Source: Prorocentrum cordatum (lineage: Eukaryota; Sar; Dinophyceae; Prorocentrales; Prorocentraceae). Taken from it: 64,000 nucleotides of DNA. The translations under genes and the position numbers were made by a program. The notes below the pieces were generated by a model that saw nothing but the letters and a program-made list of their open reading frames with translations, was not told the DNA's origin and did no database searches. Location: assembly GCA_963575745.1 (NCBI GenBank), contig CAUYUJ010000336.1, positions 1-64,000 on the forward strand, read 5' to 3'. This document shows, piece after piece, positions 30,601 through 42,049 of the stretch (the stretch's first letter is position 1; each line of letters starts with the position of its first letter).

Positions 30601-33227
30601 CCATCAGGGTTGCCCGATCTGAAAAGCCCGTAGGCTCGATCTTTGTGCAGACGCCAGCGCCTGGGGATCCATCCGGGGCGCGAGCTACGTACGTTGTTTC
30701 GAAGATCTATGGGTACGTTGTGTTCTTGAATGAAGTGAAACCCGTTGTCTTCAGGGGGTTTGTCAGCGAATCGAGCGACGGCGGCGTGTCATCAAACATT
30801 GCGCTTGACGTATTTTGTTGTTTGGACGCCCGTGCCCTCGATACTTCGCCCGCTGAGAACCCAGTGTGCTTATTTTTCGGGGATTACAGGCTTGGTAAAC
30901 TCGACGACAACCCATGCGACACCCTGCTGTTAGATTCTGCAATTGCGATCCCGAAGAAGAAGCCCAAGCCGAAAGCGCTTCCAGGGCCAGTTGAGCCCGA
31001 CCCAGGTATTCTACAAGGTCCCACGGGCCTATGAAGCTTATCGGCTTATGGGGAGGTGGAGGGGTGTCCGTTTAGAATCTTACTCCAGCGTCGCCGCGGC
31101 TGGGCGTAGCTCGCATCTGCTTCCCCACTTCCAGGGTTGCCAGGCCAGGGGGGTAGGGGGGGCAACGGCAAGGGCCTTGAGACCCTGTGGCCCTGAGGGG
31201 CCTGAAGGGCTCAGGGGAGGTGGTGATGGCGACCTCGACTGCGAGCGAGATGATTTTCTTGCAACAGAATTGGAGCGCCTCCTGGACTCGGCAGACGCGG
31301 GCGAGGCGGCCGTGCTGGGCGAGATGGTTGCAGAGGGGGGGATCAAGCCTGCGGAGGCGCAGAGGGCAGAGGACGTCGAAAACAAAAGAGGTGAGGCGGC
31401 GATGCAAGGCAGGCGAAAGAAAACGAAGTGCAACTTCCCCGACTCATCTTTCACAGATGCAATTGCTAAGCTGTTTGGACCTGAGGCAGCGCCGCCGCGT
31501 GATGATGGCGGGCTGCATCGTGATCATGATGGCGAAGGGGACATGGGGGCCACGGGGTCAGACGGAGCAGGACCAGGGCCCGCTGTTGCTGTCGTGGATA
31601 TGTTGGTGGGTTCTGCGGCTGCAGATTTGCACGTTGCAGAGGCTCTCGCAGCCGCCGCTCCTGCTGCCGTTCCAGCTCCGGGAGATGCTTCCCATCATCG
31701 CGAGCCTGGTGGCAGTGACGAATCCAGGAATGGCTGGGCCTCGGGGGGAAGGGGGGGGGCACCCTTGGGCCCCTGGGCTCTTTGGATCTTCGGGCTCTGG
31801 GGCCCTTTGGTGATGAACGCGGAATGTTTCTCGCGTCTCTTGACGCGTCGCGGGGCGTTCAAGGCCTCAGTGCCTCAGAACCCCGAGGCGTTTGGGGGCA
31901 CTTGAGGCTTTCTTTCTGTAGACCTTGAGCTAATGAGAATCGAAACTCGAAACCAGCTAAAGTTCCTCGTCCTAGCTCAGCCCAGCTCCCTTCCTTGAGT
32001 CTACTCGCACGGCTGCTTGGGGGGAGATTGAAAGCCACCTGCCGCCGCCCCCCTGGGTCCCTGGCCCCCAAGGGCAACGAGGACTTGCCGAGCAACCCAG
32101 GGGGGGGGGTCGGCTTACTTGCTGTAAAAAGAGCCCGCCCTCAGCCCTCACCTCCAATCTCCCCATCTCATTCCTTTCATTCTCCCCCATCATACCCCCC
32201 TCCTACCCGCTTCCCGCTCGCCCCCGCATCCTCCTTCTCCTCTCTATGTTTCTCTTCTGTGCTCTGCCCCCCCCCTCCCCCCGCCTCGCCCCCCCGAGGA
32301 TATCGAAGACACTGGCAGCGTGGAGAGCCTCTGCGGAATTGTCGCAGAGGGCCCTGACAAAATTGGCGGACTCACGAGCCCGAGAAGTCCAGCTGCTCCG
32401 GGGGGCCGCGGACACCTCGCACATGTCATTGGTTGAAGATTCAGAGGGGCAAGTTCACTATGTAGCATGGCGCGCTTCAATTGGGGATGCCAAGAAAGGT
32501 TTGTATGTTGAGATACGTCGCAAAAAGCCGATATTCATGCCAGAACCATCAATCAAATCGCAAGGGTTAGAGAAAGACCTCACGGATGCAACCATCATAC
32601 ATGCATGTACTTCGCTCTACACAAAGCTCAAAGTTGACAGAGAGGATGTGTTCGACTGGGCAGAACGGCTTAGACGCATGTGGGAAATATGCGTGGTGGT
32701 CCGAAGTGGCGGTGTCAGGCAAGGTTTCCATTGTTTTGCGTGCGAAGAAGAGATTACTGTGCTGGCTCAACCATCGGATGACGAGGATATCATCGAATGT
32801 GCCCACTGCATGCTTGCATTTCACTCGCAATGTGCCGACGCACTCGTACCTCATGTGCGTGCTCCTGCTGCTGCCCCCGCGGCGGCGGCCGCCGCGCCTG
32901 TCGCGGCCGAGCCCGTCGCAGCTGCAGTTCCGCCGCGCTTGGAGGCGCCAGCGCCGCCGCCTGCGGGGATCGGGCGGGAAGCGTGGCTGTCGAGTTTATG
33001 CCGTCTGTGCCGCGCCTGTCTGTAACTCAAGTTCGGGGTTTATCAATCCAGGAGTCTAGGAATTGATCGACTACTGCGGGGACTGGGGGCGCTACTGGGA
33101 CTGCCACATCCAGGAGTGGGTCGCGCGCGGCTGTTATTTGGGCGCCCTGGAGATCCAGGAGTGGATCGCGATCGAGTTCGGCGGGGGTTCGGACATCTTC
33201 CTGGGGCGCATCCTCACGAGCGGCTAG
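27680..33227 (+). CDS. Multi-exon gene, unknown function, coiled coil plus PHD/RING-like finger
   Basis: Coding-looking blocks on the plus strand: about 27680-28735, 29466-29590, 30008-30168, 30585-31005, 31240-31600, 32300-32990 and 33060-33227. The first starts MDRGLSRLVISL, holds Gln and Ala/Pro runs, then a basic coiled coil (NKVASVRGLKDNWRKRSNRH) and a hydrophobic block (SLALRRTLCGVGANRLGLVL). The sixth has a zinc-finger pattern C-x2-C-x17-C-x2-C-x4-H-x2-C (CFACEEE...CAHCMLAFHSQC), typical of PHD/RING folds that bind chromatin or ubiquitin partners. The last ends at TAG 33225. Blocks are separated by GAG or CTC runs. Linking them into one gene and all boundaries are inference. It could be a host gene or a repeated dinoflagellate family. 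Confidence 0.5.
28786..28895. repeat. GAG triplet run (probable intron)
   Basis: GAGGAGG run directly downstream of the first coding block. A CTC run at 29608-29640 is its pyrimidine counterpart before the third block. Confidence 0.75.
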
Positions 33228-33657
33228 AATCACAGATACTGGGGCATCCAGGAGCGGATCGAGCACAGTGCCAGGGACTGAGTCACAGACGAGGCCCTGG
33301 TCGAGACATTGAGTGCGTCCACCAGACGCGCGCGGAGAGAAAACGCGCTCCGAGGCCCCCTGGGCCCCTGGGCTCGTGATGTATGTTGTGTTGGGTAGAG
33401 TTCGTTTCTCTAGCCCCTGGCTCCTGGGGATCCCAGGAGATGTAGTGGTTGCGGCTGGGCGCAGCTCGAAAAGCTGGCGCGTCTGGCACCCAGGAAGGGG
33501 TCGGATGTGGGGGGCTTGCAAAAGGCGATGTATGTGTGCTCACATAGAATCAGGTCCCGCCCCTGCCAACCCTTACCTACCCCCTACGACGATCGCGACG
33601 ATCACGATCTCACGATGACGACGACCACGACGACTGGAGGGCGGAGATGATGCGTGG

Positions 33658-33704
33658 AGTGGGAGGGAGAGAGAGATAGAGAGAGAGAGAGAGAGAAAGA
33701 TAGC

Positions 33705-33772
<68 letters not shown>

Positions 33773-33797
33773 GACAGAGAGAGAGAGAGAGGGAGAG

Positions 33798-33828
<31 letters not shown>

Positions 33829-33830
33829 GG
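33658..33830. repeat. (GA)n microsatellite
   Basis: GAGAGA run of about 170 bp with small interruptions. Confidence 0.95.
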
Positions 33831-33839
33831 CGGGGCGAA

Positions 33840-36040
33840 CCAAACAGCGGGCCATGGCCTCGGGCCTCTGGGCACTCTCCAGGGACTCCAAGGATTCAAG
33901 AACCTATGCGCCTATTGCGTCATTGCTCCTTTGGCGCATCCAGTGGGGCACCCAATGAAGTTCGGCTCGGGCGGCGGCGCAACCTATAACGCAACCGTCA
34001 GTACGTCTGCTGTCTAGCCGTCCAAATGACAGAGGCGTGAGGGTTCAAGTCCTGTGTGGCTGCGCCGTGGGGCCTTGCTTCGGTCGGGCGCACGGGCAAT
34101 GGATTCGTCTTCGTTTACAGTTATTCCCCCGACGCCTCAGTACGCGCTGGATGGGGCAATCCCGAAGACCCCAGAGGCCCAGAGGACGTGCTGTTGAATA
34201 AGGTGTTGAATCGAATGGATCAGGTTGACGGGCCGGGGCTGGAGGGGAGGAGGAAGGGAGGAAGGGGGCAAGAGGGGGCAGAAATGAAAGGGGGGGCGCC
34301 CCCGAGGGGCAGGTGCTTCGGGAGCTTGACAACCTACAGAAACGCGTGGCTGAATTGGAGACGAAACTTGCCGAGGCTGAGTCGACGGCAACGCGCCCTG
34401 GCGCATCGCCGCGTCGTTGAATTCACGAAGTGGCGAGGCGGGGGGGGGGGGCGAGTGCTGAGAAGCGTCGCGGCTGGTGTAGAAGGGGGCGCAGACGCGC
34501 CGCCCCGCGACCCGGAGACTCATGATAGCATGATTGGACACGTGCTTGGGCTGCGCGTAAACCCTGCCTCGCTATTCACTCACCCCCTCTTGTCCTTCAT
34601 GGACTCCATGGAGGGTGAGAGGGCGATGAGGGAGAGGATAGGCGGTTGAGAAGGATCGGGCGGAGGAGGAGGAGGAGGAGGGCAGGAAGTGGAGTTATTG
34701 AGGCGAGAGGAGGGGGAGAGGGAGAGCAGGAGGAGGAGCAGGAGGAAAGACAACCGAGGGACCACGCAGCGTCGGCGCTACATGCGTTCCAGGGGAGGTC
34801 AGGTCCAGCCGCCCAGGGGCCCAGGAGTCCAGGAGCTGGGGCCCGGGTGGCCCAGTGGCGCAGTGCCCCAGGTGCGCAGGAGTCCAAGAGGAATGCCCCA
34901 GTGAGAATTCCAAGGGTCCAGGGGATCCAGGGAGTAATGTCCTCGTGCCGCCGCTCGACCGTCGCTGCCGTTGCGCCCGTTGTGCTCTGGACCTCTAGCC
35001 TTTAGCGGCCCTTGTCTTGCCGCTGCCGCCCCTCTCGTCCTCTCTGGAGCCCGCGGCGACCCGCAACGGCTACGACAAGTGCGACATCGACCGCGACGCA
35101 GGCGGGCGGCCGCGGCCGCCTTTCTGCTCACTTTCAGGAAGGGGGTCTCACTCGATCTTATTGCGGTACTGTGCTACTCAGTGTACTTATTCATTCACTC
35201 AACCTGTAAGCGCCAGAACACCGCCAAAGCCAATCGAGTCCCAGTCGAGGCCCAGGAAGCACCCTCAGCAAGTCAGGCAAGGGCCCAGGTGGGCCTTCTA
35301 GGTGATTCCTGTCAAGCCTGTCAGGCATTCCTCTGCATGGTAGGGAAGGATGAGGAAGGATGGGAACGTGCGTGTGGTGCCAGACGAAACAAGCGTCTCG
35401 CTCGAGAAATCTCAAGATGCTACCATATGCTACATCCGCAATCGCCGCAACCACAATATGCTACCACATATACGCATATGCTACCACAATGGACGAAACA
35501 AGCGTCTCGCTCGAGAAGTGTGACGGTGCTACATTATGCTAACCCGCTGTAGCACCAGATGCTACCGCAATAGCAGCAAGGTGAACTCCTCATCGCATTT
35601 GTTTTGCCAAGGCTGAACGGGAAGCCTTACGGCGAATCACATCCAAATTCGCGAAGGTCGTGCGGACACCCACATGCACGAAGCAACTACGCACGCACGA
35701 CCAGGCATGCACGTGCATATCCTGCAAAGTAGGCGCCGCCGCTCTGCGAACTCGGCGCCGCCACTTTGCATTCGGGCACATCAAGCGACCAGAACCACAA
35801 CGAAGTTGATGTTTCTGAAGGGCCCATCGGGGGTTGTGGTCGATATGACCGTCCTGGACGCCAATATCGACCACAACCAGTACTCAGCTGGTTCGGTGGT
35901 TCGGCGTCCTGAAGCCCAATGGCATGTCTATGGGGTCTAGGGTATGCCCCAGGATGTGCCCTCGACACGGTTGTGGTCGCTTGCTGTCCCCAGATTGCAT
36001 CTAGACGGGCGTCGCGTCTAGGCGCCGCCCAGTTGGCAAG
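33840..36040. other. No supported gene
   Basis: Mixed sequence with a GAG-rich patch (34660-34745) and short ORFs without domains. It contains a 26-bp direct repeat (35383-35408 and 35492-35517, GACGAAACAAGCGTCTCGC...), several ATGCTACCA copies between and beside them, and the stem-loop at 35832-35878. Confidence 0.5.
35832..35878. repeat. Perfect 15-bp stem-loop
   Basis: GGTTGTGGTCGATAT and ATATCGACCACAACC are exact reverse complements separated by 17 nt. Confidence 0.8.
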
Positions 36041-36399
36041 ATCACAAGCCGCGGAAAATGGTGCCGCATGGCGTCCTCGGCCCGCTGATCCAGCACGAAT
36101 GGCAGAACCAACGGGCCCCCGCGCACTGCACCATGTTCCCTAAGAGCTCACGGTGCGTGCATCCCCGTCGCACCGCAACGGGGCGTTCTCTAGGCGCGTC
36201 GCCCTCGCCAAGTCGCGGCGCCAAAGGGAGTCGTTCAGCTTGGCCCCTTCCGAAGGCGGGGCCCCGTCCGAAGCCAGGACCGAGGCAAAGGTGATCGCGT
36301 TGTGGGTGCGGTGGTCGGGCATGTTCGGCACGGTCGGCGTGCGCGGCGTGTGCGGCACCAATTGCGGGTACGGCGTCGGGCGGGCGATGATGCAACTGC

Positions 36400-36700
36400 G
36401 AGTGCGACGCGCGATCCGCCTTTTCTCGTCGTCGGTGTTGGCGTCAGCGTCGGCGTTCGTGCTGGCGGCGGCGCTGGCTGCGACACCTGTATCGGCACTG
36501 GCCGCGGTGCTGTCGTCGGCGTTGGCGTCGGGGTCCTTGATGCCGTTGATGCCCATGGCGCCGGCGTCGGCGATGGGGATGGCCGCGGTGCTGGCGTCGA
36601 CGTCGTTGATGCCCATGGCGTCGGCGTCGTCGGCGTCGGCGATGGGGATGGCGTCGTCGGGTCGTCGGCGTCGTCGACGTCGACGGCGTTGGCCTTTGGC
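36400..36700. repeat. GTCGGC-type hexanucleotide repeat region
   Basis: GGCGTCGGCG-like units keep several frames open on both strands. The minus strand reads repeated DAIPIADADDADAMGI peptides. No conserved domain was seen. Confidence 0.6.
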
Positions 36701-37029
36701 GGCGAGCAAAGATTGGGGACGGGCGCCAGGGCATGTACGGAATGGCCGCGGCGACTGGTTCTGGTACGCCGCGCGCTCTCGTGCGTAGGCCACGGGCTCG
36801 GGCGTTGAGGAACGTTTGGGTTCGTCTGTCCCGAGTACGGCCCAAACATATTCCGCAGCGCGCGGGCGGTCGCGCTAAGCTCGGCCCAAGGTGGGTCCGA
36901 GTGCGCCTCCTAAACGGCATGCGCCATGCTGCATGTGAAGGTGTGAAGGCGCGGCGCGCGATGGGGCGAAGGGCCTGGTGCCCGCTTCCACCGCCATGAG
37001 TTGGTGTTCTTAGTTCCTGGAAGGGGGGG

Positions 37030-37250
37030 CCTCCTCCTCCTCCTCCTCCTCCTTCTCCTCTTCCTCCTCCTCCTCCTTGTCCCCCTGAGGCCTCCTCCTT
37101 CCTCCTTTCCTCCCCGTGCTACCCCTCCTCCTCTGCCTCCTCCTCCTCTTCCTCCACCTCCTCGTCCTTCTCTCCTCTCCTCCTCCTCACGGTCCTTCTC
37201 TCCTTTTCCCTCCTCCCCATCTCCCCCTTCCTGCTGCATCTCCCCCCTCC
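37030..37250. repeat. CTC triplet-rich tract
   Basis: CTCCTCC runs; leucine/proline/serine ORFs here are artefacts. Confidence 0.85.
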
Positions 37251-37544
37251 TCCTCTTCGAGGGTGCCCGCGGCCTGTGGACTTGAAGAACTGCAGAAAAG
37301 GACCAAGCTGATCCGAGGGGGGCCGCGACCTGTGGAACTGTGGAACTGTCGAAAGTAGAAAAGGGCCAAGCTAAAACAACATAGGGTGACAACGGCAAAC
37401 ATCACATGTGGTAATGTAGTGATGTCGTAGCGTAGCAGTGTAGTCATGTAGTCATGAACATACATCAATCATGTGCGCCACTGTAAGATCCCTAGGCCCT
37501 CTAGGCCCTAAGCCCCTGATAATACCTCTACGCCATCCAGGGCC

Positions 37545-39360
37545 TCCTCGGCGAACTTCGCCGAGGTCATCCCTAAGTCCTCTTGGGCCTCAGCGAACTT
37601 CGCTGAGCTGTCCTCAGGCCCTTGTAGGGCCTCGGCGAACTTCGCTGAGGGTCCCTCTGGCCCTCTGCGGGCCTCGGCGAACTTCGCTGAGACGTTCTCA
37701 GGCCCTTGTAGGGCCTCGGTGACCTTCGCTGAGATGGCCTCCACTCTGATGCCTCGGCGAAACTCGCTGAGGCCTGCCTGAGGCCCTCTGGGGCCTCGGC
37801 GAACTTCGCTGAGCTGTCCTCCAGCCCTTGTAGGGCCTCGGCGAACTTCGCTGAGGGCCCCTCTGGCCCTCTGCAGGCCTCGGCGCACTTCGCTGAGGGC
37901 CCCTCAGGCCCTTGTGGGGCCTCGGCGAACTTCGCTGAGGTGACCCCACGGCTTCCAGGTGCCTCGGCGAACTTCGCTGAGGCTGCCCCTGCGCTCTCTG
38001 GGGCCTCGGCGAACTTCGCTGAGGCAGCCTCGGGCCCTCATGGGCCTCGGCGAACTTCGCTGAGCCCCCCCCCCCCTGGTCCCCTGAAGGCCTCGCCCTT
38101 GTCTGATGCCGCCCCTGCGCTCTCTGGGGCCTCGGCGAACTTCGCTGAGGCAGCCTCGGGCCCTCATGGGCCTCGGCGAACTTCGCTGAGCCCCCCCCCC
38201 CCCTGGTCCCCTGAAGGCCTCGCCCTTGTCTGAGGCCCTCTGGGGGCTCGGCGAACTTCGCTGAGCTGTCCTCCGGCCCTTGTATGGCCTCGGCGAACTT
38301 CGCTGAGGGCCCCTCTGGCCCTCTGCAGGCCTCGGCGAACTTCGCTGAGGGCCCCTCCGGCCCTTGCTGGGGGCCTCGGCGAACTTCGCTGAGACATCCT
38401 CATGTCCGTGTAGGGCCTCGGCGAACTTCGCTGAGGGCCCCTCTGGTCCCCTGAATGCCTCGGCGAACTTCGCTGAGGTGACCTCAGGCCCTTGTAGGGC
38501 CTCGGCGAACTTCGCTGAGACATCCTCAGGCCCTTGTAGGGCCTCGGCGAACTTCGCTGAGGGCCCCTCTGGCCCTCTGAGGGCCTCAGCGTACTTCGCT
38601 GAGGTGACCTCAGGCCCCTGTGGGGCCTCGGCGAACTTCGCTGAGACATCCTCAGGCCCTTGTAGGGCCTCGGCGAACTTCGCTGAGGTCGCCTCTGGCC
38701 CTCTGTAGGCCTCGGCGAACTTCGCTGAGGTGGCCTCAGGCCCGTGCAGGGCCTCAGCGAACTTCGCTGAGACCATCCCTGCGTCGTCTTGGGCCTCGGC
38801 GAACTTCGCTGAGCTGTCCTCGGGCCCTTGTGGGGCCTCGGCGAACTTCGCTGAGACATCCTCAGGCCCTTGCAGGGCCCCGGCGAACTTCGCTGAGGTC
38901 GCCTCTGGCCCTCTGTAGGCCTCGGCGAACTTCGCTGAGGTGACCTCGGGCCCGTGCACGGCCTCGGCGAACTTCGCTGAGCTCATCCCTAAGTCGTCTT
39001 GGGCCTCGGCGAACTTCGCTGAGCTGTCCTCAGGCCATTGTAGGGCCTCAGCGAACTTCGCTGAGGGCCCCCTCTGACCCTCTGCATGCCTCGGCGAACT
39101 TCGCTGAGGGCCCCTCAGGCCCTTGTGGGGCCTCGGCGATATTCGCTGAGAGCGTCCCTGATCTCTCTGGGGCCTCGGTGAACTTCGCTGAGGCACCTCC
39201 TAGGCCCTCTGGGGCCTCGGCGAACTTCGCTGAGGGCCCCTCTGGCCCTCTGCGGGCCTCGGCGACCTTCGCTGAGATGACATCATGTGCTCTTAGGGCC
39301 TCAGCGAACTTCGCTGAGGTGATCTTGTGTCATCTGGGGCCTCGGCGAACTGCACTGCGC
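37545..39360. repeat. 42-bp minisatellite, about 40 units
   Basis: Each unit holds GCCTCGGCGAACTTCGCTGA followed by a variable 22-bp half with GGCCCTNNNGGG. Core starts at 37551, 37593 and 37635 give an exact 42-bp period. Because 42 is divisible by three, frames stay open on both strands (minus: SAKFAEALQGPEDV, 14 residues per unit; plus: SANFAETSSGPCRA). Every core contains the dyad GCGAA-C-TTCGC. There is no start, signal or unique sequence to suggest a real protein, though this cannot be excluded. Confidence 0.9.
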
Positions 39361-39419
39361 TGTGACCATCCCTAAGCTACCCCTAAGACCTCTGGAGCCT
39401 CCACGGCCTTCGTAGTGCC

Positions 39420-40330
39420 TTGACAACATTCGCTGGTGAATCATTATCATGTATAAACATTAACGAACGTTGGTAGACCTCATGGCCTCATCGGTGCTCA
39501 GCGAACGTCTCTGATGTATTTGTTTGTTATCATTCGCGTCATACGTTCATTGTCGTTGTGCTTCTGATGGGTCAATTGAGATCTCTTCGGCTGACATCGG
39601 CGGGTTTGGGCCCTCATGGGCTCAGCTGGTCGCGTGTGTTTTTCGTGCAACATCGGTATGTGATAATAATATGGTGTGGCACAACCCTTGGTTCATATCG
39701 TCAACAATGTAACAATGAATGCCGTGCTGCGCTGGCGTGTTGGATGATTGCACTTTCGCTCACGTTGGATGCGGCTGGCATATAGTCTGTCCGGGCCGCC
39801 TGGGCTGGGGGGAAGGGGGGGACGGGTGAATGAGGGTGAGGGTGGCAGGTGCAGTGGGGGTGGGGCGGGGGCTCCCTGGACGCGTTGGTGGGCATTCTTT
39901 GATGTGTGCAGAATATGCGCAATCCTCTGGGGCTCTTGGAGAAATGCCATGCCGCGCGAACGCTGTTCCGAAGGCTTGGGGACCTCGAGTTCTTTTGGGC
40001 CTCTCCTTGCGAAGATGCGCTTCGAACTTAACCAATTTAGAATACCAGGCAATTCGCTTCCAAGGCTCTCATCTAGTCCTCTGGGATGTCTGTCTGGCGC
40101 CTCCGCCCACCGCCCCCCCTGCGCCATCCTCGGGCTTCAAGCCGCCGCAACCCCAGAGCCCCAGGGCAGGTTTGAGGGTCGGGGGGGGGGGGCCCGCGTG
40201 GCCCATGGGCGGCCCACAGTCCTAAAGCTCGAGGTGCTTTACATGCAAGGCACGGGCAAGGGCCGAGGGTGCAGAGGGGAGGGGGCAGAGCGAGAACACA
40301 TCGTCAGAACATCATACATCCATCAATCTA
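39420..40330. other. Spacer upstream of methyltransferase gene
   Basis: No domain-bearing ORF. A pyrimidine-rich ATTTCCTTAG at 40331-40340 lies 27 bp before the methyltransferase ATG and is a candidate trans-splice acceptor for spliced-leader addition. Confidence 0.4.
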
Positions 40331-40367
40331 CATTTCCTTAGCCCTTTGTTTGGCTGGAGCGGTGAGC

Positions 40368-42044
40368 ATGGCAAGCATGCCGAGCGCACCGCAAGTGCCA
40401 CGCACACCGCGGTGCCATCCCGTCGTTGGCGATCTGGCAACGGCTAACAAATGGGCAGAACATAATTTGGAGCGGGCGTTGGCGTATATCCAGGAGTGCA
40501 AGTGCGGCGTCGGCGTCGACGATATCGCTCACGAAGCCGAACGTCTTTCTTTATCGACATCGTTCAGCGGCACGGGCGGGGCAGAGATCGCACGTCATGG
40601 CGGGGCCCTTTGTCTCGGGCACATGCGTGGCCGACTTCTTCGATGCAGGACGTTGTGGGCGTGCGATAGCGACGATGAGTGCAGGTTCGAGCTGCGAGTG
40701 TTGCCAGAACCACCTGAATGCGTGCTGAACAACGTCATCGCGTGCATCCGCCCTGACGTTCGGAGCGATCTCATTCAGCATGCGCCCAATATGAGGTACG
40801 ACAGGCTCCATGAGATCGCGAAGAATAGAAACTTGCTCCTTGACAGGTGGCCCAGAGGCTGCTGCGCTATGCACCCCGATCAAGACTGTGCTCTGCAGAA
40901 AGCCGACATTCATGCGGCGGGCACAGAGTGCCCCACGTGGTCGGAACAAGGGACGAAGGACGGGTGTTCTGGCACGAGAGTTCTAGCGTGGATAAGTTGG
41001 GTTGCGTTGAGGAGGAAAATCCAAGAACCAATCATTTATCATGAAAATGTACCAGAGTTTCCGCTGAGCCTCTTGGAATCAGAGCTTGGGGATCTTTATC
41101 TGGTGATGCCGCAATTCAGCCACGTCGTCTGCCCCAGCAAGTACGGGCAGCCGTGCGAGCGGCCGAGGCGTCTCACGCTTCTATGGCACAGGGGCCTGAT
41201 AAAACACAGCCCCGACAAAGAGGCGCTGCTCACCCAGAGGTCGTGGCAGGAGTACGCGGCCATGGCCGAGCGCACTTACACAATTACGTGGGAGGCTTAT
41301 TTCGTGGCCGACGACGATGACGAAGAGGTGAGGCGAGAGCTTGCTTGGTCGCTCCAGCGCCCAGGCTTGAAGCAGGATATGCAGAAAGCGCCTTCGAGTC
41401 GACCAGATCGGGCGGCGTGGGAGCAATCGGCCTTCGACAAGTCGCTGAACGATTGGGAGGTCCGCAACATCATCAAGTACGAGGTTCTCAACGATCACAG
41501 GCCGATGATCTGCGCCGTGGGGCAGAGTGCAGACAAGCACGCTACGCACAGCAAGGGCAAGCCTACCATGATGACAATCATCAGGAAAAACGACATGTAC
41601 TACAGCAGCAAGCACCGCAGGTGGCTCACGCCCAGCGAACTGCGCACAGTGCACAACTACGTTGGCGACTCGCTGTGCCAGTGGGGGCTGCAAACGTCTT
41701 TCAGTTTCAAGAGGGAGGACTTCGGCTTCCCCCCTCGCCGTCGGGTCGCAACGCTCCACCAGATCGGGAACGGCATGGCGTTGTGCACGGAGTCCCTCGG
41801 CTTCTACTTCATATGGGCAGTGATGGCCGCCTTGCGCGAACCTGGCGCAGGTTCAGCGAGCGTGGACATGACCGACAGCTCCAGCCACTCAGCCAGCTCC
41901 AGCAGCGGCATCGCCCAAGCGCTCGCGGCCGCTCGCCAGCAGGGCGCGCCCAAGAGGAGGAGGCTGCGCAAGGGCACGCCATCTGATGTGGAGAGAGCTG
42001 CTTCGGTCCTCAGTGAATTGATGCGCCCTGGAGGCCAGGCATAG
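40368..42044 (+). CDS. C5-cytosine DNA methyltransferase-like protein
   Basis: 558 residues from the ATG at 40368 (MASMPSAPQ) in one uninterrupted exon. Family motifs appear in order: motif I SFSGTGGAEIA (about residue 63), an acidic strand LWACDSDDECR, motif IV GTECPTWSEQG with the candidate catalytic Cys at residue 188, motif VI IIYHENVPEFP (Glu at 226), motif VIII YGQPCERPRRL, motif IX RRWLTPSELRTVHNY and motif X LHQIGNGMAL. Enzymes of this family transfer a methyl group from S-adenosylmethionine to C5 of cytosine in nuclear DNA. The usual PPC of motif IV is TEC here, so activity is not assured. The tail is Ser/Ala-rich with a basic KRRRLRK, a possible nuclear signal. A DNMT2-like tRNA enzyme or a retroelement-derived copy are alternatives. 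Confidence 0.85.
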   Translation: MASMPSAPQVPRTPRCHPVVGDLATANKWAEHNLERALAYIQECKCGVGVDDIAHEAERLSLSTSFSGTGGAEIARHGGALCLGHMRGRLLRCRTLWACDSDDECRFELRVLPEPPECVLNNVIACIRPDVRSDLIQHAPNMRYDRLHEIAKNRNLLLDRWPRGCCAMHPDQDCALQKADIHAAGTECPTWSEQGTKDGCSGTRVLAWISWVALRRKIQEPIIYHENVPEFPLSLLESELGDLYLVMPQFSHVVCPSKYGQPCERPRRLTLLWHRGLIKHSPDKEALLTQRSWQEYAAMAERTYTITWEAYFVADDDDEEVRRELAWSLQRPGLKQDMQKAPSSRPDRAAWEQSAFDKSLNDWEVRNIIKYEVLNDHRPMICAVGQSADKHATHSKGKPTMMTIIRKNDMYYSSKHRRWLTPSELRTVHNYVGDSLCQWGLQTSFSFKREDFGFPPRRRVATLHQIGNGMALCTESLGFYFIWAVMAALREPGAGSASVDMTDSSSHSASSSSGIAQALAAARQQGAPKRRRLRKGTPSDVERAASVLSELMRPGGQA

Positions 42045-42049
42045 GCGCG

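Noticed and set aside
33976-34071. Possible tRNA gene or tRNA-derived SINE (GGGTTCAAGTCC B-box-like; GGCGCAACC/GGCTGCGCC ends)
   Set aside because: No A box, the T-arm pairs poorly and the anticodon loop would be 13 nt; not enough to call a tRNA.
36140-36849. Overlapping long ORFs on both strands
   Set aside because: A hexanucleotide repeat keeps all six frames open; none shows a conserved motif.
37904-39196. 430-codon minus-strand ORF of SAKFAEA repeats as a real gene
   Set aside because: A 42-bp minisatellite keeps all phases open; no unique sequence, signal or start context supports translation. Kept as a repeat with a finding.
37545-39360. CRISPR array
   Set aside because: Units have no unique spacers, and the organism is eukaryotic.
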